64,000 bases of DNA from assembly GCA_001687465.1 (NCBI GenBank), contig LVLI01000202.1, positions 248,001 to 312,000 of the forward strand, read 5' to 3'. Below the pieces are notes generated by a model that worked only from the letters and a program-made list of their open reading frames with translations, ran no database searches and was not told the DNA's origin. Position numbers and translations under genes: made by a program. This stretch comes from Halocafeteria seosinensis. Its lineage: Eukaryota > Sar > Bigyra > Bicosoecida. This document shows positions 20,740 to 32,493 of the stretch, piece by piece (the first letter of the stretch is position 1; each line of letters opens with the position of its first letter).

Positions 20740-23047
20740 CTAAGCTTTACTTCGTCGGACAGGCGCAGAGTCATCCGAGGTATCGTAAGCATACTGCGAG
20801 TCCTTTTTATCTTCGTTTGCGTGAGACGCATCTTCATCTTCCTGAACCTCTTGTAGAGGATTAATTACTTCGGAGGCATTACGTCGACTCGGAAGGGGCC
20901 GTTTGCCGTACTTAGGATTACCCAGTACTTTCTCTAAGTGAGGGGCGTCAAACTCAACCTGCTTACCGCGACACTTGTGTGCGTGGACGGAAATCACAGA
21001 TCTGAAATGATTGATATCATCACAGTCATATTCCAGTGGTCCTCGTTCATCTTTCTCAGGATAACGTTGCAGCTCAAAGGGATTCGCGTACGAGTCATTG
21101 ATTGCGGTAGTGACTTCGATGCTGGATTTTGCAGTACCGGGAAAGGAGCCATTGAAGGAAGCCTCCAATTGAACCCCTTGAAGATCATCAATAGGGACCC
21201 AAGAGATGAGAAAATAGTTTCGGTGGCAACATCCGTTTTCCAAGGAGTGAGTTACAATCAGTCTGTGAGTTGTTAGGATGAGGTGTTGCTCTATCCACCA
21301 AGGTCGATACTTACAACTGCAGCAGCTAAGGACGTCTCGAAGCATATCTACATTTCCGAGACTGCACACATTCAAGCAAACATTCCCGAGGAATGGTTTT
21401 ATGTGGTAATGTGGTTGAGAGGAAACCAGGGAACAGATCTCTTCTTCTGACCATAAGCTAAGCGATCGCATGAGTTGAGTAGCCTCCGTCTGACGTGGTA
21501 ACGTCTTCGAATCTGGCGGTGGCAATACTTTAGGGGTTGGCATGTTCCCACTCAATCGATGAAGAAACTCATGAAATTCTCCCTTTACGTGCTCCGGAAC
21601 GAGAGGTTTCCATGGCCATTTTTCACTTAAAGTGAGTTGAACCCGAATTGCTCCGTACATAGTGCTCACGTCAATGAGATACCCTACCGATCCAAGAGGG
21701 TCTTCCAATATCGCCCCAGAGCCGGCTTTGTCCCCCAAGAAGAAGCCCGTAACTGTAAGCTCATAGTCATCCAGATTGCGGTACTCTGCAATGCTTGTGA
21801 TTTTCTTCGACGATACAATAACAGCTGCTTGGGAATTGTATTTGTTTCGGATGGACAGAGTGGGAACGTTGAATACTTCCCACCAAGAAATACCGGGTCT
21901 TACTTCCATCACATCATAAACTGTTTCCTTGGAGGCTAGAGGAAGCTGTTTCTTGCTAATTCTTACGTGACCGTTTGAAATAAGGTGGCCATCTGGGATG
22001 CTGTCAGAGGCCTCGTCTTCCAAGACAACAAATTTGTCCTTACGAGCCATTGCAGGGAGAAGTGGTTCTTTTGAATTCTCAGTGATATATTCATTGATAA
22101 AATTCAACAATTGCATCCCCTCAGCCAACGCATTTTCAGGCGTTGGATGATAGCCATCCGTCCAATTGTCATCGTTACTAGATGTTATATCGAACGATAA
22201 TTCTCCTTTGGGAGCGACACGTTCAGATATATCGGGTACACCCTTATACAAGAGTCCGCAGGTTATCAAATGAGTCTGTTGTGCCGCTAGTCTACAACAA
22301 GCCGTGCACATTTTGAGGCAATCGTGCTTCGCACATTGATGGCAGAAGTTCATGATTAACTTTATGACTTTATAGAGTCCTTCAAATTTCTTGACAAGGC
22401 TCGTTGTCTCCAAAGCAACTGAGAAAAAATCTCCGCTGTCCCAGTCTGTATCTTGATTGCAACGTTAGTTATGTTACCGACCTTATGCTCTAAACAATCG
22501 AAGTTTGTACATACCCGGCATCTCCAGTCCCATTACCGAACCACTATCGTTCGTTTCTGTTATGCACGGAGGTTGCGGTCGCAGATAGGTGTAAGGGTTG
22601 GTCCAGTACCCACAGGCAACAAGGACAGCATTCAAAAAGACAGCTTACGTTCGTCTTCTAGTAAAGACTGTTTTGGGTACGTATTGCCCATGAATAGGCG
22701 AATTCGAGATACATTGCTTCGCCCGCACATAGAGAAGGGACCAAACCGGTTCTTCTTTGTTTGATGAATCTGCCGGCACATGGGCATCACAAATGAAACT
22801 CTGTCTTATTACATAGATCAGTGAGTGTGTGTGTGTCCTCACCCGGAAGGCAGTGATATCTCTCATATGGAACCAACCATACGTGGTTGTGGCCCCGAAA
22901 GACACCTTCTTAGATCCCTTCTTACCCGTCATCGTCACACTCCACATTGCCAACCGTCCCTGTAGAAAGCATGCATTCATATTTGGAAAAACATGTTTGT
23001 ACCAACTGAGGGAGCACTGCACTCACTTTGTTGGTTACAGCAATCAT
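20740..23047 (-). CDS. Unknown protein, about 690 residues
   Basis: The model uses exons 23047-23027 (MIAVTNK), 22959-22649, 22543-22515 and 22451-20740, and closes to 690 residues. The long last exon is certain in frame; the 29-nt exon and its 105-nt upstream intron are the weakest part. A 42-nt in-frame block at 22801-22842 begins GTGAGG and ends CAG, so it may also be spliced. The middle holds two Cys clusters (CHQCAKHDC and CTACC). A segment around ILTTHRLIVTHSLENG and ISWVPIDDLQGV has the strand pattern of a PH-like or GRAM-like fold. The C-terminus is acidic (EDEDASHANEDKKDS). There is no signal peptide or clear membrane span. I do not recognise the family; a lipid- or membrane-associated adaptor is only a guess. 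Confidence 0.55.
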
Positions 23048-24888
23048 ATTCCGCGTGTTTGATATCGGTAACAGTCCGCATGTGCAGTATAGTATATACA
23101 GAGGATAGCTGTACTTTTCGTTCGGGAAATGCCTATCATCGATAGCGCAGATAAGTCAGGATCGTAGGGTTAGTTCCTTACAGGCCCAAGGTCATGATTC
23201 CGAACACCACAAGATTCCATGTTTGGAGAGGTTCCGCTACAGTAAACACTCGAAATTCGCGAAGGATTTTTTCGCCTGTTATGAGCAAAAACCAGGGGAT
23301 GTCAATGGCAGAGACCCAGCTCTCGTCAAATGCTACTATGGACGTACCAGGTAAAAGGTCAGCATCGAAAGCCGGACCGTCCGGATTGGTTAGCTGCCCA
23401 AAGAAACAATGGGAAAGCCAAATTTCCGTTGACGTGTGTACCTCACAAGCACTCAGAAACCACTGACCAGACCGTCGACTTCACCGTAGGCATGCGCAGT
23501 GTCTCCATCCTCTTCAAAGTCGTAGAAAGGTCCTATGGCCTGACATTCCTTAGGCTCAGAGGCGTTCATATTGCCGAAAATTGAAAGATAGAGGGCGTGA
23601 AGGAAGATGAAGATCCTGATCCTGCACGCGGAGAATTGTACGGGGAAAAACTGCCCAAAAATACATACATAACAAAACAAACAGTCTTACCCTGCCAACA
23701 GCGCTCTCGTTTGATTGGGTTGGTGGTTTTGACAGAGTTAGAAGGTCCAATTTTTAATCTTTACGTTGTCACGGCTCTCGTTTCGGGAATCGGAACTGTT
23801 CCGACGCAACAAATCCACGAAGGTACCAAACTGTAAAAACTTTGCTTTCACTCACGTGAGCCTTCCAAGCGTCACCGCCGGTGACTCGACTCACGGGTGA
23901 GTCACGACCTGCGGCTCGTCTGGCATTTTCGCATAGCTTAGCGCGAGAACAAGTATTTGCATTGTCGGCGTAGGTTGGTAAAAGTCTTTCGTGTCTCTAT
24001 ATTTGGTTTGGGAGACAGTTAGGCGGTATGGATACAGTCACTCGTAAGGGGGAGTTCAAAGGGAGCAAAAAAGGTCAAGTGCGTAAAACAAGAGGGACGT
24101 AACTTGTACTTAAAGCGCATACATGTACGTGTTCGAAACGAGAGGGAGCTTGTTTGCTGGAGACTTCTATGAGGGAATGTCAGCCGCTTGGGGGTTTAAG
24201 GGATGACTCATACATGTAATAGAGGAAGTGTAGCCGATGCTCGAAGAGAACAAGGGTACGCGGGTCCGTTGCTGTGTGTCACAGTGTGTTATTGTAATTC
24301 CAGAGCCCGTGGTGTTCTGCAGATAATAAGTCATTTGGTTTATAGAGCTGAAATATCTTCTACCATAAGGGACGAAGCGCCGCTAGTTGTAGTGTCGCCA
24401 TCTCTTTCCAATATACTGTAGACAACGGGGCTTCCGTAAGTAAAACCATTCGCCGCAGTCTGCATCGGGAGCAAGCTGTAACATTTCTACTTGGTCGTCA
24501 GGATTTTGCCATGGGTAATTTTACTTTCTTATTGTTGAGTTTGTGTACATGCCGGACTAAATCTATCGCGACGATGCCAATGGAAGTGCTCCTGCCGAAC
24601 AAACTGTTGATCAGGACAGTGTGTGATTGTTGAGAGCTCGTAAAGGCTTACGAAGAACATAGGGATACACACACAAATGTGACAGATAGCCCACCGGCCG
24701 GGATTGCTCGCATCACATACACTAGGTCTAAAATCAATGTAACCGACAGGTTTTTACCGTGCTGTGTAGCCTCTGATCACGTGGTTCATTCATCAAACAA
24801 TGCTTCCTCTAATGGTAGGTCATGAAATGTTAGGCATTGTCCGACCCGATAACGCGACAGAGCAACCGCCAAGAGAACGAATAACTCC
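23048..24888. other. Long intergenic region, no supported gene
   Basis: This 1.8-kb gap is the 5' side of the unknown minus-strand gene and the 3' side of the first reductase gene. Short frames at 23194-23466 (plus) and 23453-23680 (minus) overlap each other and match nothing I know. The minus one ends in an acidic stretch (DFEEDGDTAHAYGE) that could be an exon, but no partner exon was found. The only structured element is the palindrome cluster listed separately. Confidence 0.35.
23851..23903. promoter_or_regulatory. Cluster of three palindromes (G-box-like and TGACTC-like)
   Basis: Within 53 bp there are CTCACGTGAG (23851-23860, perfect, containing the CACGTG core), GTCACCGCCGGTGAC (23871-23885, arms of 7 around one base) and GACTCACGGGTGAGTC (23888-23903, arms of 7 around two bases). 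CACGTG is the G-box bound by bHLH and bZIP factors, and TGACTC/GAGTCA is an AP-1/GCN4-like half. The spacing suggests a compact set of dimer-binding sites. No adjacent gene start is certain: the nearest is the unknown gene at 23047, 0.8 kb away. Confidence 0.45.
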
Positions 24889-26333
24889 TTACAGATACCC
24901 ATGTTCTTTCAAGCTCACAATGTGGTCCATAATGCTCTTTTCCAGAGGTGTCCACGTCACTCCAAGCTCCCTTTCCGCTCTGGAGTTATCCACATGTTTG
25001 GGGTAAGGCTTGGAATCTGTCAATGCCAAAACATTTTTTGTAAGTCTATATGTATAGCAAGAATGCAAGCAACCACCTCCTCGTACCTGACTCTTCTGTC
25101 TCCGAGGGTATCTTCGACTTGTCAACACCGCTTATATCCAACCCCTTTAGGATGTTCACAATTTTGGCCCAGTGTTCAGGGAATGGGGCAAGTAGATATC
25201 GGCCTGAAGCGTCAGGTTTCTCCGCTGCAGCAATATGAGCCTTTACAACATCCCTGACGTCAACAAACGGCATATACGCGTTTGAGATCTTCTCTTTCGA
25301 GCCGTCCAAGTACTGTAGAAGTTGCTGGCTGGAGGTGTTGAGCTGCATACAACCAAGATGGTACGGTAATTATCTTCTTACCATCACCTTCATTTCGGCA
25401 AAACTTACGGAAGGTTGGATCATAGGACCGATCACGAGAGATGGGTTTAACACAAGGAGGTCGAACCGGGGAGTTTTTTCCTTGACAAACTCCCAAGCAG
25501 CTCTGCATCGTCAGCCAACCAGGACCATCCCCCGTCAACGCATGTTGGTAAATGAATGGAAACTGCTCAATCAAACAACTTACTTCTCAGCCAGAGTCTT
25601 TGAAAGAGGGTAGTACTTGCCAATCCGTCGCATAAAATCTTCATCAGAAAAGTCTTTCTGCAAGCTCAAAATGAGCAATGTGCTATGACATTTTTGGAAA
25701 CGTACAATTAATTTTTAAGCTTCTTATGGCGCTTACATCCGAGAAAACGTGGTTCTGATCTTTTTCAGACACCATAACTGCAGCCATTGAAGATGTCAAC
25801 ACGACGCGCTGGATAGACGGCTCTGCGGCGCACGTCCCCAATACATTCCTAGTTCCATCGATAGCAGGCTGCAGCAGCTCATTTTCGGGATCGTCAGACT
25901 CAGTGAAAAACGGTGATCTGCATCGGATAGTGTCGAAGCGTGTTCTGCATGTGCTCCAAGTCTTCATTTTGGCGACTACTGTAGTCCACTTACGCGGTAT
26001 GGAATACGCAGGAACACCCCGCCACTGCATCTTTGAAAGAGCCTGTTTCCAGGAGATTTGCCGGTACAAGAGTCAGCCGATCCTTAGCACCGTCCAGACT
26101 GGTCAAGTGTTTTGTCTTCTTGGTGTTGTTGACGTCGCGTACGGTGGCCTTGACATGGTATCCTTTCTCCAACAGCTCTGCGGCGCCAGAACGAGGACAC
26201 ACATTCCTCCAACTAAAGCAAGCATTGATATTTATACGCTTCCCTTGATAGACGCAAACTTACGGCGCACTAATTCGGAGGCGATGTAGCCGCTGCCTCC
26301 AGTGACGCAGACAGTTCGCTCGGGGGACGACAT
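24889..26333 (-). CDS. Dihydroflavonol/cinnamoyl-CoA reductase-like enzyme, copy 1
   Basis: Seven exons, 26333-26264, 26177-25994, 25917-25737, 25657-25584, 25502-25409, 25342-25087 and 25016-24889, give 328 residues. It is an extended short-chain dehydrogenase: the Rossmann motif is TGGSGYIAS, the NADP-type basic segment KATVRDVNN, the catalytic Ser lies in VLTSSMA, and the YxxxK pair in [11 protein letters not shown]. These enzymes reduce a carbonyl to an alcohol with NADPH. The family includes plant DFR, CCR and anthocyanidin reductases, yeast methylglyoxal reductase and many with unknown substrates, so the substrate cannot be named. No targeting peptide is visible, so it is probably cytosolic. 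It stands 300 bp downstream of a near-twin with the same exon plan. Confidence 0.92.
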
Positions 26334-26633
26334 TCTTGCAGTATATGTGTCGGTTGAAGCTTACCCTGCTGGAGAAGCTATATCAAGGTATATTTTTGCT
26401 GAAACACAAACAACCCCTTGCCGAACGATTTCTACGCTTGCAGAACAAACACAAGTGAACAACGATGATGACACCTGCTGGCTGCAGGGATAAACATGGT
26501 GTGCGATCTTGCTGTCAACTTCAACGTCCTCCCGAGGATTGCAATCATTGTACCCGGTATCCCCAGACGGCGCACAATGGCTACGAATTTACGAGAGCAA
26601 CGTGGAAAAAGAAAAGGCATTCTTAAACGGAGG
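26334..26633. promoter_or_regulatory. Upstream region of reductase copy 1
   Basis: Exactly 300 bp between the stop of copy 2 and the start of copy 1. No gene or repeat is seen; it should contain the 3' UTR of copy 2 and the promoter of copy 1. Confidence 0.35.
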
Positions 26634-28031
26634 CTATTCCCTTAGGTAGCCGTGTGCATGAAGGCTTGCCATGTGGTCCTTGAGGCTTGTTTCTAAAGGA
26701 GTCCATGTAATTCCGAGCTCCTCTTCGGCTTTGGAGTTGTCAAGGAGCGTTGGGAAAGGCTTCTTATCTGTTCATAGCAACCAAAAGAGGTAGAGGTGGA
26801 AATTTGAATATACTTATGAGGCGAATGTTAGGAGCGTACCTGACTCTTCAGTTGTTGAGGGAATTTTCGATTTTTGTACACCGGGATGGTCGCCTTCCTT
26901 TAGGATATTGATAATCTTGGCCCAATGCTCAGAGTATGGTGCAAGCAGATATCTCCCCGCAGATTCTGGTTTTTCAGCTACAGCAATGTGAGCTCGTGAC
27001 ACATCTCTGACGTCCACTATTGGAATGTATGAGTTTGCGATCTTTTCCTTCGAACCATCGAGGTATTGTAGTAGACGATGACTCGAGGTATTGAGCTGCA
27101 TCGGTTTGCACGTCCAAATATTCCTACACATAGTCGGTGAGCAACCACAAAACCACTTACAGATGGTTGCAGCATAGGACCAATAACAAGTGCCGGATTA
27201 ATCGAAACGAGATCGAACTGAGGCTGCCTGGTCTCAACAAACTTCCATGCAGCCCTGGGGGAGAAGCATCGGTCGCTCATGCAAAATACTAGCCAAAGAC
27301 AAAATTAGTTGGAAAGAGCATCTACTAACTTTTCGGCGAGTGTTTTAGAGAGGGGATAGTACATTCCCCGTTCTCGCATGAGTGTCTCGTCAGAGAAATC
27401 TTTCTGCATTCACCATTTATCAGTACAGTACACAGAAGCTGATAGCATTCGAAAAAACCCAGGGGACGTACGTCAGAGTACAAGTGAGTCTGATCTTTGT
27501 CCGCAAATATTGCTGAAGCAACTGAAGAGGTTAAAACAACTCTTTTGACCGACTTCTCCGCAGCGCACGTCTCCAACACGTTCTTTGTGCCGTCTACGGC
27601 TGGTTGGAGCAACTCTTTTTCCGGATCATTGGTGTCCCAGAAAAACGGAGAGCTGCAAGTTCTTCTAATAAATCACGCTGCACACCATGCTTCATAGGTC
27701 TGGCGCCCTTTGACTTACGCTGTGTGGAACACAATAGAGCATCCTGCAACAGCCTCCTTAAACGATCCTGGTTCTAACAAGTTAGCTGCCTTTAACGTCA
27801 AACGCTCCTGTGCCCCTTCCAGCTTCTTTAAATGATCTGTCTTGTTTGGATTATTGACGTCGCGCACAGTTGCCTTCACTGTATATCCCTTCTCCAGAAG
27901 TTCTGCAGAGCGCCAGACAACCAATTACCAAAGCAACATGGTATACACACAGAAGGGTACTTACGCCTCACAAGTTCAGAGGCAATGTACCCACTTGCCC
28001 CTGTGACGCATACGGTGGCAGATTCAGCCAT
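26634..28031 (-). CDS. Dihydroflavonol/cinnamoyl-CoA reductase-like enzyme, copy 2
   Basis: Seven exons, 28031-27965, 27902-27719, 27652-27472, 27403-27330, 27254-27161, 27095-26840 and 26767-26634, give 329 residues. Motifs: TGASGYIAS for the dinucleotide, VLTSSVA for the catalytic Ser, and [11 protein letters not shown] for the YxxxK pair. Exons 2 to 6 are the same length as in copy 1 (184, 181, 74, 94 and 256 nt) and the intron phases agree throughout, so the pair arose by tandem duplication after the introns were in place. The donor of exon 4 is GTTAGT instead of GTAAGT. Protein divergence is clearly larger than a recent copy would show, with differences near the substrate pocket (PFFWDTND against PFFTESDD), so substrates may differ. 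Confidence 0.92.
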
Positions 28032-28384
28032 TTTATGTCTCTTGACGCAATCCCAGCGCTCGCGAACCGAGTGGTAATCAATTGGTTTGTAGGACGCACT
28101 GGTGCTACTGAATGCACAGCTCCCTGGAACGGAAACGCGTAGCAATCCAATGTTATATCAGTTAGTCTATAATGCAATGTAGTCCCGCTATTGTCTGCAG
28201 CGTGGAGGAAATAATCCTTCTCTTATCGTTGACAGGTTTTGTGAAGCAGTGGTGTGTACCCGCGGGTAGACTTGGCTAGCTTGTAAGGGAATGCATGATG
28301 TAGCAAAACCTTGGTAGCTTTTCAATACGATGATTCGTTATTCATTTTTATCTCGTTAATCGGCAGTGTGGAAATGGGAAGGTG
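28032..28384. promoter_or_regulatory. Divergent upstream region
   Basis: 353 bp separate the starts of reductase copy 2 (minus) and the DNA glycosylase (plus). No open frame or RNA gene is supported; nothing specific is recognised. Confidence 0.35.
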
Positions 28385-29688
28385 ATGTCCAGGAAGAGAA
28401 AAGCACCAATAAGCCAGGAGAACATCTTCCAAGGATTTGAGTATGGCAATGAGCCACAGGAGGGGCGTTCAAAGACATCTCGAACCACAGATCGGAAGAT
28501 AGAGGATCAAAGAAAGTCCAATACCTTGAATGACGTTGCTCGCGTAGCATCACCAAGGATAGGAAGTCGGGATGGGAAGCTCCACTTCCCGTTATGCGCA
28601 GCGCTTCGAAAGCCCTATATCACACACAAACAAGGAGGTTGGTTTCGAGAGCGCTTCTCCTCTGTAAGGGTTCCAATCGTTTACCGAGGTAACGATCCTT
28701 GTGGCTCACTGTGGATCTATTTCTTTGCATCAGGTATGCCATGATTGCTTTACTCGGAAGATACACTGTGACCACTATCCGGAAATTCCCTTGCGTCTGA
28801 TTCTTGTTGGTAAGAGGCTGTTTGCAACTTCAGTATGTCCTTTGTCTGGAAACTGCTGTTTGAAAATATGTTACAGGTCATAATCCCTCTGAAAAAGCCT
28901 GGGAAAAAGGGTATTACTATGCGAATCCAGGGAACGCTTTCATGAAATTGATGCGCAACGATGCGGACGCTGATGAGCATGATTCTCCCCGGGTTATTCC
29001 ATCCCACTGGCCCCTAGAATCGCAAGATTCCTGGCCCGCCGTATTCGGCGTCGGTCTCACTGACATGGGAACATCTCCTGGAAATGATTCAGCGTCGTTT
29101 CGGAAAAATACATTAGCAGAGTGGAGAGAGGATCTGTTGCAGCGGCTCCAAGCGCACGCCGACAGAGTTTACGCCAATGTGAACAATCCGAATTATCTCC
29201 AGAACTCTATATCCTTTATTCAAGATTTTCAGTCTCGGTTCCTTACTGAGAAAAGCACTACGGCAACGTATGACAAAGGGAAATTTCAACCGGTGGAAGA
29301 ACATTATCACCAAGGGGAGAGCAATTGTATCGAAAGATTGATACCGAAAGACCAATGCGGTCCAAGAGTAGTAGCATTTACAGGTAAATCACAGTTTTAT
29401 TCCATGTACGGACCCGAAGATCCCAAGCCGTAAGTTGCTCAGAAAGCATACGTTATCAATTGTCTTTTTGACGCGGCACTCCGCAAGTGACCACGCAGAC
29501 CCAGCAAGCTAGCGGGACGTGTCCCACATAATATCCTTCCCAAGCGATGGCCTTTTCCTAAAAGCACCGAGGTTTTCGTGCTTATTAGCTCTAGTGGGCG
29601 AGCAAGTGGGTGGCATAAGGAAAGGAAAAGGCTTTATGATGAATTGGCCGAACTAGTCAACCAGCATCCCTGGCCTCCTGCACTGTAG
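28385..29688 (+). CDS. TDG/MUG-type mismatch uracil/thymine DNA glycosylase
   Basis: Exons 28385-28663, 28734-28809, 28877-29429 and 29499-29688 give 365 residues. ATG 28385 (MSRKRKAPIS) follows a GTG that is not a likely start; the lysine/arginine-rich beginning suits nuclear import. The fold is recognised by LRLILVGHNPS, where the Asn is the catalytic residue of the MUG/TDG family, then YYYANPGNAF, FGVGLTDMG and VVAFTGKSQF. Near the C-terminus FVLISSSGRASGW matches the SSSA loop of TDG that contacts the mismatched strand. The enzyme removes U or T opposite G, starting base excision repair. Two unusual traits are a short Cys/His cluster (CHDCFTRKIHCDH) just before the fold and an insertion of roughly 60-70 residues between LTDMG and VVAFTGK. 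Confidence 0.85.
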
Positions 29689-30365
29689 CATTCCTAAGAT
29701 TTTTCTGTCAATCCCTCGTGCAACTCGCTTCAAAATACAGGTTATTCTTTGGAGAGAAGGTGAATGACTAGAATAGAAGGTAGATAGCAGTATAAGGCCC
29801 TTTTTGTTTGGCGCCGCAGTGCCAAGGTTGATAGAAAGGCGCTGCGAGATGATGTGACCGAACTGGATATTCCGTTGATGCGCACAACATAGGAATGCTT
29901 CAAAGACGCCTGGTTGATGAGGCAGCAAGCAATCAAGATACATCCCATACCGTGTTTTGCGAAAGCTACCGGGGCCAACTTGCGGCTAGACACGGAGTAT
30001 TCAGCACCCACAATACTACATGAAGAACAGTCTACCCTCCCTTATGGACAGTGTTTTTTGCCTATTATTTTCGTTTGAATACGTACACATCATAAGGTTT
30101 CTCGAGGTTCACTTTTATGAAAATTGAACTTGTGTCCTTCTCATGCGTTTCGACATCTTTTGTTTGAATTCTGGCAACGCGCTACCTTGACATTGCCTCA
30201 GCTTGTTCGCTTGGTAGGAGCATGTGTGTAATGTTAGATGAACAACTAGAATTTCCATAATGGGCACAGAGCAGATAGTATTATGCACTGTCCTCATGTA
30301 ATGGAATTGTCTGGAAGCAACGGGCTACTACAGTTTGATACTCGAGGGACAGCACACAGTAGATA
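29689..30365. other. Intergenic, no gene seen
   Basis: About 680 bp between two plus-strand genes. Two overlapping minus-strand frames (29653-30011) look non-coding, and no splice-consistent exon was found. Confidence 0.35.
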
Positions 30366-32493
30366 ATGAGGGCTTCAGCGACGTTTTTTCTCATATTCGC
30401 CGAGCTCTTCACATTTAGTACGCTTGTGCATGTCTCTGGAAGTACTAGCTCAGGCATCTACTCCGTGTACGCCGCCTCCAGCATTACCCAAGACCAGGAG
30501 GCCTCTTTGCGAGGGAAGGAGAGAGATAAGAGTCTCAATGCAACCATACAGAAGGAAGAAAAACCTGAAAACCATAATGTTTCATTTTATGAAGCGAATA
30601 TAGCGTCATCATCGTCTTCCAAACTTGACGACCAGCGGCGGTCCACAACACAAAGTGACAGAAGCTCTGGAAACTATGATGAAAAGGATACGCTTAACTC
30701 CCTGCCCCCAAGAGAGTGTTTTGCATCGAACAAAAAGCCATTAAGCAGTAAAGGAGCTCAAACACAAATAGCAGCTTTCCGATCATGGTTTAAGAACGAA
30801 GGAGGACTTCTTCATAGAAATGTGCGCATCAAGGCTAGTGTCGAGGAAAACGGAAGGCGAAGTATACGTCTGATCAACAAAGCTCGTGTTTCACCTTATC
30901 AAGTAAGTCTTGAGTTTTTGAAGTTACGTTTCTTGCTTTAATTCTGTCCTACACTATTTTCAGGCGGTAGTCAAAGTTCCTACGAAGTTATTGTTATACT
31001 CACCACCGGAGCTTGATAGTCGACTCCCCGAATTAACTGCTAATGAAAGGCTGGCCATACACCTTCTAGAGGAAGTGAAAAGGGATAATAGTTACTGGGA
31101 TTTGTACTTTGAGTTCTTACCAGAAGCGCCCATGAACACAGCCTTGTGAGTGGATATATCTTAGCTAGCTGGCTCTCCGTATGCTTATCGTGGGTTGTTG
31201 TTCAAATGCATACAGATACTTTACTCAGCAGGAACTAGCCGAATTGGATCACACATACACATTGACGATTGTGAACAAGGCCCGAAGAGTATTTCATGAG
31301 TTTTTGGAAAAGTTATCCCAGAATGGAGAGATCTTTAGATGGTGCGAAGCAGACTTAAAGTGGGCTCTTACTATAGTGGAAAGCCGGGCATTTACGATAT
31401 CGAAGCCGTCCAATACTAGCCACTTGCTGCATGAAAAGCCATTTCTGGCGCCTGTAGCTGACTTCTTGAATCATAATCCCTCTGCTGAGGTAGGCTGGTC
31501 AATCGGCAACAAGCAAGAAGCTTCAGATGTGTTTCAAGTTCTTTCGTTGAACACTTACAATCGTGCTGGCGAGGAAGTCTTCAATCATTACCAAGTAAGT
31601 ACTCATTGCGGAACCTTTCAGCCACTGTGGGACGTCTTCATTTTTCCGCACAGAATTTCGGGAACGAAAAATTGCTTACATACTTTGGGTTTACTTTGCC
31701 GTCGAATCCCGATAACGAGATACGGTTAACTATCAATGATCCCGAAAATCCGGCTCCAATCGATTCAGTGCCTGCACGGAGGCGTAGGGCACGAGCATTA
31801 CTAGAGATGTCGCACAAGGCGAAGGGCTATAGAGAACAGTTGCTAGCGGATTTATCATTATCCAACGTACAGCATCTCTGCTCGAGAGGAATACATGTAA
31901 GCTTACTTAATGTGGCCAGAATCCTCTCGCTAGGTCCTGAGGATTTTACTGACGAAGGGCTGGAGAGACTGCGCCTACTGAATAGCCTAGCGCCAATGGC
32001 AGCAAAAGCATACGGGATAGAACATACAACTCGCTATCATGAATCACTTTCGAGTGATCTAAGAGACACTCCAGAAACGGGACGGGAAGGCATCGAAGTC
32101 GACGCCGACGCATCACAATATGTCAGTTTGCGGGAAGCACATCTAGGTGGCAGCAAGCGAGTAATCCAAGTTGATGAAATGCTCGCGCCGTCGCTTATAC
32201 ATGATTTTGGGGATGCTACTACCAGACATGTAATTGTACCATTGCGGGTAGAGTTGAAAGCTTATAGAATGGTCAAAAACGCGTTGCAAGAGCTGCTGGA
32301 GAACTATCCGACCAGTTTAGAGGAGGATAAGAGAATGCTGTCCGATATGGAGGGTCAGTCTCTCCAGGATGAAAGGTTGTACGCAATCGTGCAGTGTCGA
32401 CTTGGTGAGAAACAAATTTTGACACAAAACATAGCCCAATTGGAACAAGCTCTCAAACGACAGGCATTTGAAGACCACGTCAATAAAGCCTAA
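30366..32493 (+). CDS. RuBisCO-LSMT-like SET-domain lysine methyltransferase
   Basis: Exons 30366-30902, 30964-31145, 31216-31594 and 31654-32493 give 645 residues. The first 25 residues are a hydrophobic, signal-peptide-like stretch (MRASATFFLIFAELF), followed by about 130 Ser/Asn/Lys-rich residues without fold. The SET domain begins near residue 155 and is split as in LSMT and SETD3/4/6. Its markers are ESRAFTI, VADFLNHNPSA (the NH motif that binds S-adenosylmethionine) and GEEVFNHYQNFGN with LLTYFGF. The last 280 residues form the helical substrate-binding domain. Relatives methylate the RuBisCO large subunit, fructose-bisphosphate aldolase, actin or other proteins, so the substrate is open. 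The N-terminal extension suggests entry into the ER or, in an alga with a complex plastid, the plastid. Confidence 0.85.

Noticed and set aside
23194-23680. Two overlapping frames, 90 codons plus and 75 codons minus
   Set aside because: They contradict each other, have no splice partners and no family resemblance.
29653-30011. Minus-strand frames of 90-96 codons
   Set aside because: Overlapping frames with no motif, no acceptor/donor support and no similarity.
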